From: Cymbidium sinense
Lineage: Eukaryota > Streptophyta > Magnoliopsida > Asparagales > Orchidaceae
Length of the DNA: 64,000 nucleotides
NCBI GenBank assembly: GCA_021442155.1
Contig: CM038221.1
Location: 80,554,494-80,618,493, forward strand
Direction of reading: 5' to 3'
The notes under the pieces are model-generated. The model saw only the letters and a program-made list of their open reading frames with translations, did not search any database and was not told where the DNA came from. Shown one piece after another: positions 25,014 through 34,473 of this stretch. A program made the translations under genes and the position numbers. Numbering within the stretch: the stretch's first letter is position 1; the number at the start of each line of letters is the position of its first letter.

Positions 25014-26870
25014 CTACAAAAGATAATAATACATACTAATATCGACGATGATGTCTGCATGGAGGAATCGCATCACTACCGACAGTGTAATGGGCTGGTG
25101 GTTGCCGTGGCCGGTCTCGTAGATGATGTTCTTGATGCTACTCCTTTTCTTCAACCTCGCCAGTTGTTCTGCGGATGTAACACTAGTACACCAGCTGCGT
25201 AGGAGGAGAAATCGTAGTACACTCCATATGGGGGTCATATAACAGGACTATATGTAGGAGGATTGGTGGCATGGGTGCATCGAGTCCATATAGTTTTCTG
25301 ATATGAATACTGCGGCGGCTGTGTAAATGTATTTGTAGAGGGCCCGACCACTAGTGTAGAAGATGGATCAACATTCATCGCCGGCTCATCTGACTGTACT
25401 AACGATGAAGTACCTGGAATGTCAGTATCTCTGTATCTACTATCAGAGATATGCATATTGCTTCACAGCTTCCTGCACAACTTCTCGTACTGGTTGATTA
25501 AATGTTAAAATTATGTATCTTCATCTTTCCCAAAATAATGTTGGAATATATCCTCAGTATTCAGGATGTGTTCATGCTGTGTTGAAAGAATAATTAGTTA
25601 GGATCGGATCATTATAAAATAATAATTTATGTTAACAGCTTACCATTAATCACTCTCCAGGCGCTCGAGGGTAATAAGTGTTCGGAGGAATTTGGTGCTT
25701 TCAGCATGTAGAGTGAAGCCCAAGATCGATCTCTTATCTCGTATCGATTGACTCGCTTCTTTGAGATGAATCGACCTCCACAACTGAATCACGTCTGCTC
25801 TCCCACTGTGTAATGTAAGTCTGGTGGTAATCGATCCAATCAATATCTGTTTTTCTTTGACCATCCACTCGCTTGAATGAGAGATCTACTGGTGCTACAT
25901 CAATTATAGGTGGAAACTCGACACGCATCGGACATGTATCACTTAACTCATTTTTTCATCATTAATCTACCGATCATATCATCATCTTGTAAACATATAT
26001 CTGCGTGCATTATCTGGTCGATGTTCATATGACTCCCATATCACCTGTGCAGTTTAAAAGAAATATTAGGTCGGTTGTGTACATCCAATAATGATTTTAA
26101 CAAATAAATTTACAATGTAGCGTACCTGACTTTGCAATAGCCCATCTAATTTATTTTTGTACATTCTGATGTAGGATGGTGTCATCTCTCGGACAAACCT
26201 TTCATTCCACTGATATCTCACGCTCAGGCCATTTATGTCCATAGGGTATGTTATATGTAATGTAGATCTACTCACATAAATGTGCTCCCATGCTCATACC
26301 TGCAGTAAATGTAGGCATCCAGCCATATTCGTGCGCTTCGACTTCGTCGTCTCATGTAACTCCCTGTATAAATGAGCAAGCACAGCAAAACCCAACGAAA
26401 ACTCCCTAAATATATCAACATTCTCTAGTAGTGGAGATACTGCAAGTGAACCTTAGAGCTCGATGTGTTTGGTATAAGGAAATAATCAATCGCAAAGAGT
26501 ATGTACGCTCTGACATGTATTACAAACTGAAGCTCGGGGAGATCTAAATATGAATCCCTGCAATATGCCCAACGTAGCCATCGTAAGGGAAAACAAGTCT
26601 GTGCATGAGCCTGTCTCATACGAAATTTTGATGTGACATTCAGTTGGACCGGATTATGATAGACAATATATGGTTCTGGGTGTGCTCCTATCAGCTTATC
26701 ATAACAATCTGGCCGTGAAGCCCACCGCTTGCCTGCCCTAATAACAATCTTGCCAACAATAGGTGGATCATCTATCTGAACACCCAAAATCATAACAACA
26801 TCTTGCAGCGTAATCGTCATCTCTCCAACAGGCAAGTGGAACGTATTTGTCTGCTTTGACTAACGTTCAA
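25014..26870 (-). pseudogene. Plant mobile domain (PMD, MAIN/MAIL1-like) gene of the MULE
   Basis: The minus strand at about 26860-26425 reads TNTFHLPVGEMTITLQD and continues with VVMILGVQIDDPPIVG, the typical start of the plant mobile domain, on to HVRAYILFAIDYFLIP. A one-base shift near 26450 leads into PLLENVDIFREFSLGFAVLA and HLYRELHETTKSKRTNMAG, the next conserved part, followed by LLQV-stop-AWEHI. It continues in YQWNERFVREM (26275-26066), across a likely intron, to VIWESYEHRPDNARR (about 26050) and to KTDIDWIDYHQTYITQWESR (about 25850), again a PMD signature. A Pro/Ser/Thr-rich tail reaches about 25014. PMD proteins of host type act in silencing and meristem maintenance; transposon versions are of unknown role. 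At least one stop and one frameshift are present. Confidence 0.78.
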
Positions 26871-27279
26871 CAAATACATGCTGACAGGAAGTGGTGATCT
26901 AGGCGAATGTACTGCATCTACGAAACATAATCTAGCCAGGACAATTAACAAGTCATTCTTTGAACATCAATAAATGAGAAGCAGTCCTCGAGTACTGTAA
27001 CTTGCATAATAAAAAAAATTGATCTGTATGCAACATTATATGATAATCTATATACGAAGCATGTGGAGAAATTTTTTAACTAAATTAGGAGGCACTGTTT
27101 TGTGTCTACTACGTAATGCTGCAATACTAAGGTGAACTTCTACTGGTAGAAGGCGTAGTCCACAACATTCTTCTCTCTTTATCTTCACCTCCTCAGTGTA
27201 ACTTGTTTTCAGGACATTGTTCCTGAAATAATTTATGCATTAAACATGTAATAACATTACAAGTATTAGCGAATCTAAC

Positions 27280-27960
27280 AATATTAAACTACAATCTAAC
27301 AGCTTTAATGTTTTCATACAGTACAATCTAATAGTACCAACAACACAGTCTAACAACATACAAGTAATAACAATCTAACAACAGTACAAGTATTAGCACA
27401 ATCTAATAATAGATAACCGATTCTTCATACAGTACCAACAACACAGTCTAACAACATACAAGTAATAACAATCTAACAATAATATAATGCTTTCATACAT
27501 TGTCAATCTAAACAGTGGTAACACAATATAACAACATACAAGAAATAACAATCTAACAATAGTATAATACATACATTATCAATCTAAACAGTGGCAACAA
27601 CACAATCTAACAATATACAAGTAATAATAATCTAACAACAGTATAATGCTTTCATACATTGTCAGTCTAAACAGTGGCAACAACACAATATAACAATATA
27701 CAAGTGATAACAATCTAACAACATTACAAGTATTAACACAATCTAACATTAGCAATAACACAATCTAACAATAGTACAATCCAATAAATCACAGATAATC
27801 TAAATAGTGGAAGTACATGGGGCATCACAACATTTCCTAGTAGCTTTATAACATATATAATAGCAGAAGTGGTTACAAAAAAAAAAGATGAGACATAAAA
27901 CAACAAGCAGTACATCACAAACAACAATAAGCAACTACCACAAGTATAATAAGTAATAAT
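27280..27960. repeat. Degenerate tandem repeat of CAATCTAACA units
   Basis: ACAATCTAACAA-type blocks alternate with AGTACAAGTATTAGC, ATACAAGTAATAA and ATAATGCTTTCATACATTGT and recur many times in this 680-bp stretch, with unit lengths that vary from tens of bases to over 100. It separates the transposase and PMD genes of the MULE. Leucine/valine/tyrosine-rich open frames here on the minus strand are artefacts of the repeat. Confidence 0.75.
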
Positions 27961-28049
27961 GCAACAGATTACACATAACTAACAACATTCCATGATACAT
28001 TAGGATAGACAGTATAAGCTCTCTAAATAAGAAGACCTTAATCTAGATT

Positions 28050-29990
28050 AAATTTTGTGATACCGATTCTGAGGACATGTTGCTTTGTTGTGCCCAACAT
28101 CTTTGCATACATTACAAATCCTAGTACTCTTTGTAGTAGTCAATCAATTGTATTTCTGTTTGTCTTGGGACCTTTCTCTTATTTAGTGGAAGGTACTTTA
28201 GGTAGCTGCTATTGATGATGTGTTCCGGCCACTCATCACGATCAGGGATGGCATGAAATTCCCCTTGGTAGGTGTTACTGGAAAATTCCAAAGTGTAGTA
28301 GGCAGACATTGCGTGACTCGGCATGTCCAAACACGTAAATTACATGAGGCGGGGAATGTGATAAGCGGTTGTCTACATGTACACTTGGTGATTTGTAAGT
28401 TTCAATCTTATAAGTTCTGTTGGACATATCATAAACTTGATATTCATTAATGTTTATCCTTATTGGCTTAAATCTCCCTTGGTGTTTATTACTTTGCGAG
28501 TAGCCGCGTGGAGAAAACATGGAGTCGTTGGCTGGTTTCCTGGGGATAATATTATGGAGATAATATTATGCACTTAAGTGAGTACGCTTAAAGCATTAGT
28601 TGCATTTTCATCATCATTGCCATCGTATACCATTATGAGTTAAAGACCACTGTTTCACATTTCTTAAAACCAGCCAATCATAAGCTTCCTGCTTGATGTT
28701 TATAATATCAATTATATATCTTTTGAAAATAAGGATATCATCAGTATTACCTGCAATATACATTTTCTGGCATATGAATTCAACATCTCCTATACCAAGT
28801 TGCGACTTTTGAAATTCTCTCAAATGTCCGAGGCAAAATTGATGTGCAAGAAAATATTTCTCTGTGCATAAGATCTGCGTCTATCGATATGATGCACATA
28901 TCACCTCAGAGATGGGATTAAGTCCCAGTGTCGTAGAAAAACTCATGAATCAATACATTTTGATTCAACTATCGCAGATTAGTAAAATAAACCGTTATTG
29001 GCATCAATCCCCAATTGCATTAAGAAGAGTCTATTATCTGAGAAATGTCCCATCAAGACATTAAATTGGATAACGCATGACCAGAATTGAAGGAAAATCT
29101 AGAAAAGTCGTTAGAATCGATTTGATTCGTCGAGTGTACTTGTATATTGATCCCGCATAACTGAACATACAACGCCCATAAATTTCTCTAAGGATCGATA
29201 AGATTTCTCCCAACTGTCAAAAATAACCTTCACTGCCTTACGGCGCTCATCCCATGCTTTTATATAAGACACTTTTATATTAAATTTGTACTCCATACAT
29301 CATATAATTTTCTCGGCTTTAAATCTAGTTGATGCTTAATTGTAAGTTGAATGAAATAATTGATAAACTGTGATGTACATTGTTTGTGTCCAACATTGAG
29401 CATTGAATGGCTACATGTATGAGGTGAGCCAATACTGTCAATCCTCAATACACCACCCAATCTCTTATTTGAGCTTGCATGTAATTGTCACATACAAGGT
29501 GTAGTTGGATGAGCATGATACATGCACAGTACAGTGAACTTTGTCTTATTTGAAGCATATATCACAAACTTAACATTATTTAGGATAGATCTTCCTTAAA
29601 GAGTGAACTGAAGTTCAATCATGAAAGCACACCTTAATGGAATGTAATTTTCTTATTCAAAATTGATTCATCTAAGGGTCCATCAAATGTGAGCTCCCAT
29701 TCTATTTGTTTGAGCACACATCTTCATTGTTAGATAAAGTGCTCTTCGATAATTTGTTGATTGAATAGTCTAATTAGGTCTCACTCAAAGATAGTTTTGT
29801 GGCTCTTAAAGTAGGCATCTACAGATTACTATCTTGTATTGCATTAGCTTTATTGTAGTAATAGTTTTATATCCTCATCTTGAGATAATGAATTTATGTA
29901 ATCACTTTGAGGATCACTCATAAAATCAGAACTTATCCCAGCAAAATAAGTATGTTCTGTTGGTGCAAAGTCGTATGCTTCAGCTTGAGT
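28050..29990 (-). pseudogene. Decayed MuDR-type transposase gene of the MULE
   Basis: The minus strand gives the parts of a mudrA-like transposase in the right order but in several frames with stops. An N-terminal part has SPHTCSHSMLNVGHKQ (about 29420). The linker is SYIKAWDERRKAVKVIFDSW (about 29250). In the DDE core, GIDANNGLFY-stop-SAIVES (about 29020) matches the family's DANNGLYPLAFAIVE, but the preceding catalytic Asp of the usual DGTH is not kept. EAYDWLVLRNVKQWS lies at about 28660. A SWIM-like region has NINEYQVYDMSNRTYKIET (about 28440), followed by PSHAMSAYYTLEF and IPDRDEWPEH. A terminal zinc knuckle reads CNVCKDVGHNKATCPQN (about 28110-28060). The wild-type enzyme would bind the inverted repeats and cut and move the element; this copy cannot. 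Confidence 0.85.
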
Positions 29991-30569
29991 AGTTAATTAA
30001 GGTGTAATGTATCGATCTCGGAGCTCTCGACACTCCTCAATATCTCTCTCTTTTTTTTTGTATGCTTTCACTTCAACATAAATTATTATAAATGCGTGCA
30101 TTATCTTATTGATTATCTAAACTTCATTAGTAATGTGAGTTGCAATAAATCTCAATAGGAAAGTTGCACGTAAGACTAATGCAAACTTTACTTGATCAAA
30201 TTTCAATCTCATAATTCGCAGTAAGTAAGTTAATCCTCATGGGATGATTGGATGATTTTTCCCCGGTATAAGTCGGAATAAAATCTTCACTTACAGTGAG
30301 TTCACCGCTAAAATATAGAATTATGTAGAGTGTATCTGAATTCATTTTTAACTCACACTGGCACAATATAGAGAATCTTTTATCTCATCTAGTTAAAGAA
30401 AAAAAAAATCAATTCAAGAGAATGTACACTTAGTACATTTGACTTGAAATAGAAGAGTATGTGAAGTGTTACGATTCGTATTTTAAATCAATAATTACTA
30501 CGCTTATCCTTAAACAAAACATATCCTAAATGACGAATGAAAATTGAATATAAACATTCATAAGCAAAA

Positions 30570-31260
30570 TATACTCTAAACTAAATAATTTGAACTTGCA
30601 AACTCACATCAATATTTCTACTAAATTAAAATTACATGTCCAATAAGAATAATTATAACTTCCTAATAATAATGTTTTAACCGAAACCCTAAATCAAATC
30701 TAATATGCATTTTCAAAATACATAGATCTGATGAAAAAAAATACCAAAATATCAATCTACTCTAAAAATAAAAACAAATGAGCATATCATACAGAATGAA
30801 ACCCTATATAACAAGATTTAACAAAAAAAAATATTTTGGTTTCAAAATACCTAAATCGGCGGCCAAAAAACAAACGGAGGCGGCTGTCTCCGGCGGTGTT
30901 TGCGATTCTTAGATAGAACATGCTCTAAACTCAATAAATTTATCTTGCAAACCTCATATCAATATTTCTACACAACTAAACTTATATGTTCAATAAGAAT
31001 AATTATAACCTCCAAATAATAATGTTTTAACATAAACCCTAAATCTAATATGCATTCAAAAAATACACAAATCTAATGAAATAAAAGTACTAAAATCTCA
31101 ATCTAACCTAAAAATAAAAATAAATAAGCTTATCATACAAAATAAAATAATATATAACAAGATCTAACAAAAAATATACATTAAGGGTTCAAAATACCTA
31201 AATCGGCAGCCAAAAACTAGGAAATGTGGCTGTCTCTGGCGACGGCGGAAAGCTTTTCCT
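30570..31260. repeat. 347-bp direct tandem duplication near the right MULE end
   Basis: The segment from about 30570 to 30915 is repeated from about 30918 to 31260. The shared landmark TCAAAATACCTAAATCGGC lies at about 30842 and 31189, an offset of 347 bp. Both copies end in a GC-rich block (GGCGGCC / GGCAGCC then GGCTGTCTC). Substitutions and small indels show it is not recent. Confidence 0.85.
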
Positions 31261-31400
31261 TGGCCGGTGGCTGGGTCGGGTGGTGCAGTCGCGGCGGGGA
31301 GATGGCTGTAGGATGGGAGTCGAAGGAGAAAATGGGAGATCGGCGACAACCGGTTCAATAAAATAGGCAAAGCTAGCGTTGATAGCCGTCGGCTGGTTCA

Positions 31401-31470
31401 GCCTAAAATTATTTTTAAATGCCTAATTACATAATTAATTCTTAATTAGGCCTAATTTAAAATTTTAGCC
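31401..31470 (-). repeat. Right terminal inverted repeat of the MULE
   Basis: Its reverse complement starts GGCTAAAATTTTAAATTAGG and matches the left end. The next nine + strand bases (31471-31479) are AAATAAATA, equal to those before the left end. Confidence 0.88.
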
Positions 31471-31934
31471 AAATAAATATTAGTTATAGTACATCATTTT
31501 CCTATTGCCAAATTCCCGATGGAGTGCTTCCCAATAACCATTCACCTTGGTATGAGAGCCAGTTTTCTCCTCTCCATGTCTTCTATCATTCTCTCCTCCT
31601 GACCATCTTGCTCTTGGTGTTTGATCATTCTTATTTGGAGTAATGGGTGAAAACTTTAGCATGCAATAGAATGATTCATGGAGCTGACCGTAATTAGATT
31701 TATTAGGGTTGCTGATGATACTAATTAATTATAGATGGTATTATTTCCAAGACAGTCAATATTTTCTTATATTCTTTGCATGAGGAGGATATTTCTAATC
31801 AAGATTTGTCAGCTTCTAAAGTCTAACTTTGTATTCTTCTCAAGTACTACTCCAAAGTTATTTAAGTTATTTACTGGAGACCATTAAGAAAAATGATGAA
31901 AATAAACGTGATTCGTTTGCATTTCTGGTGCCAG

Positions 31935-33304
31935 AGTAGAGAACCTGAGGAAGTTTAAGAGCGAGGAAGGGGATTGTCCTACCTTGGTGTGCACTGACTT
32001 GGCAGCTAGAGGATTGGATCTTAATGTCGACCATGTTATTATGTTTGATTTTCCAAAAATTCTGTGCGTGCTTCTTCTCTTATTTACTGAACTTGTTTCT
32101 CTGTTTTAATATCTTTTGTTGAACCGTGCTTTGATCACATTCTGCATGATTTTAGATTGATTACCTTCATCGAACAGGGAGGACTGCTCGCATGGGTGCC
32201 AAAGGTAGGCTTGGTTCCTTTTTTCAAACTGAATGCTAGTGCATGCGCATGGTTTGCTTATTCAATTTTCATTGATGCCACTAGTTTTATATGTTCGAGT
32301 TTTTTTGCATGTTGCTTCGAGTACGATTTATATGAATAATATATAGTATCAAATTGGAACTAGGAGAGCCACTCACATTCCCTTGCATAGCAACATAGAG
32401 TGAAAATAAATAAACTAAATTATTGGTGAAATATAGTTCAGATTATGTTTATATGTTAAATTATTGTCTTAATTTTTAGTTGATTAATTAAGCTTCCACT
32501 ATCGGTTAACTTTATTGCACTGTTATAATTTATACCTTTTTCCTGGTTTGATATGTGTGTGTGTCTATCTATATGTATGTATGTATGTATGTACATACAT
32601 GCATGTATGTATGTATAGTTTTGAGTTTGAAATTTTCAGATGGTTTTGTTTAAAGTCTGAAATGTCACATTTCATATTTAGTAAACATTCTTTGGCAATA
32701 TGGCATATAATATGTTCTTTTAAATATGATTATGTTATTTTCATATCTATCTCTGCTTCTACGTATTCCTGGCAGTTGATAAAAATCTATTATTTCAGGT
32801 AAAGTTACAGGCCTAGTTGCGAAGAAGGATCTGCTCTTAGCCAATCGCATTGAGGAAGCCATCAGGAAAAATGAGAGCCTTGAATCCCTCAACGAGGGCA
32901 GTGTCAGAAGAGATGCTGTGAAGTCAAAGCTGGTTGATCAGAGGGGGAGAAACACAATAACAAGTCCGACTAGTAAAACCGTTCGTCCAAAATCTCTTGT
33001 ACTTGGTAGAAAAGCAGCTCTCTCTGTGTCCCACAAATCAGCAGCAAGCAAATCCGGTGGCAACCCAGTATCCATTAAGGTTAAAAGATCTGCGTTACCA
33101 TCAAACCAAGGTAGAAAGCCTGGATCCATGAAGGCCATAAGGACTCTTTCATCATCGAAATCAGCAAGTTCATCAAAAGTTGATTCAAAGGTTTCATTGA
33201 ATAAGAAAATTGGTGCTATGGCGTCAACCGGCTCGAAGCTTAGCATTGTTGGGCTCAGAGGTAGGAGTTCCATTGGAAAAAAGGAAGCATTTACATCGCG
33301 TTGA
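31935..33304 (+). CDS. RH39: 3' exons of a DEAD-box RNA helicase, RH39-like
   Basis: Three exons are visible. 31935-32063 encodes [20 protein letters not shown] followed by motif V ([10 protein letters not shown]) and [11 protein letters not shown]. 32156-32204 encodes [17 protein letters not shown], motif VI. 32799-33304 encodes [20 protein letters not shown] and a Ser/Lys-rich basic tail ending in TGA. Splice sites: CCAG before 31935, GTGCGT after 32063, TTAG before 32156, GTAGGC after 32204 and TTCAG before 32799. The text best fits plant RH39, an organellar helicase of the DEAD family linked to chloroplast 23S rRNA maturation; this is from memory of the family. The first exon is one base short at CCAAAAATTCT, where PKNS needs six A. 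The N-terminal helicase domain with Walker A and DEAD box is not found upstream in the window. Confidence 0.72.
32572..32617. repeat. (ATGT)n microsatellite in a helicase intron
   Basis: ATGT repeats interrupted by a self-complementary GTACATACATGC centre. It lies in the 594-bp intron between the motif VI exon and the last exon. The short open frame across it is not a gene. Confidence 0.85.
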
Positions 33305-33386
33305 TACCATATAAACTTTGGAGATATATTATTAGATTACTATCTCTTTTTAGTCTTTTAGAGGAATGTAGCTCTTATTCTTGCTC

Positions 33387-33388
<2 letters not shown>

Positions 33389-33447
<59 letters not shown>
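33389..33447. repeat. (AT)n microsatellite
   Basis: About 59 bp of uninterrupted AT, 85 bp after the helicase stop codon, probably in its 3' untranslated or downstream region. Confidence 0.93.
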
Positions 33448-33449
<2 letters not shown>

Positions 33450-34473
33450 CTGAATTTCATAATTTCGGTGGGAATGCTATATAAATGATAAGCCATCATA
33501 TTCTATTTAACAAGCGTATGTAGAATGCATTTCAACATTTCACGCATGATGGAAAATAGCAAATTCTTGGCTAACTGACTGCTCAAGCTTTACAGACTGC
33601 TCAAGGTTTCCAAGCCCTTTACACATTTAAAGCTTTTACCAGGCCTTGAGAATGTCTCGTTTTATCACAGTGCAGATATAATGCAACAAGTCTCATGCTA
33701 TTGCAAGTATGAAGTAAAAAAAAAAAAGGTTTTAATAAGTTATTATTCTATAAGCTTCACAAAGAAAATGATTTAAATGATTCCCAAAAAGCTATAAAGC
33801 TAAAGCAAATCCAGTGTTATTTGTTTTTTTTTTTTTTTTTGAAAAGACATCGCTTCAGATTTTTCATCCCTTTCTCTCACTGAGAGATTTGCTGCAAATA
33901 TGTTAAACAAAAAAAAAAAATGCAACTGAAATAACTTTTTTTTTGCATTTTGTTGAAGATAAAGGTGTTAAACAATTTATTTTATAATTAACTTCATAAA
34001 TTTGTTGCAAACAAAGAGGTGGTTTGATTTGTTAACGCCTATTACGTTAATATTCTGCTATGTTGTCTTTGTCAACTTCTATTTTGATGTAACCTCAAAT
34101 ATTAGTTAAATTTATTAGTATCAAATCAAACAAATTATTGATTAAAATAGAAGACTACAAATAAAATGATCCACATGGATCATTGATCATCCTGGATAAC
34201 AGTACACTGTTTAAACTAACAACGAACAAATGATTACTAGTCACACAGATGAGAAACCATGGTGTGTCATAAGAAGGGATTTATGAATTCAGCTTGCAAT
34301 GTCAAGAAAATCTTTAAATCTACGTCAGACACCAAGCTCAAAGCAACACAACCTTGTACTCACTCCCTCCTTTTCCAACCTGCAAAAACCCAACTTCTTC
34401 ATCACAAAAGAAGAACAATCAAAACATTCACTTCAAAAAAAGATAGTGGAAAGCAAAACATTAGAACAGACGA
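33448..34473. other. Space between the convergent helicase and receptor kinase genes
   Basis: AT-rich DNA with A and T homopolymers (for example a T run near 33830) and no supported gene. It must hold the 3' ends and poly(A) sites of both genes, but no single signal stands out. A short open frame overlapping 34259-34633 on the + strand is the antisense shadow of the kinase tail. Confidence 0.5.

Larger units (their letters stand above)
22884..31470 (-). mobile_element. Complete Mutator-like element (MULE) with PMD gene
   Basis: The boundaries are read directly. The left end starts GGCTAATTTGTTAAATTAGG and the inverted right end starts GGCTAAAATTTTAAATTAGG; they stay aligned for about 70-76 bp. 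The bases just outside are AAATAAATA on both sides (22875-22883 and 31471-31479), a perfect 9-bp target duplication as made by Mutator transposases. The 8587-bp interior, read on the minus strand, holds a decayed MuDR-type transposase (about 29990-28050) and then a plant mobile domain gene (about 26870-25014). Between and beside them lie tandem repeats at 23060-24760, 27280-27960 and 30570-31260. Both genes carry stops and frameshifts, so this copy is not autonomous. Confidence 0.87.

Noticed and set aside
27579..27927. Hydrophobic membrane proteins
   Set aside because: Leu/Val/Tyr-rich frames come from the complement of CAATCTAACA repeats.
31164..31662. Two small minus-strand proteins at the right MULE end
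   Set aside because: One lies across the duplicated subterminal region. The other (31480-31662, ending MYYN) has a plausible look but no recognised family and no splice partner.
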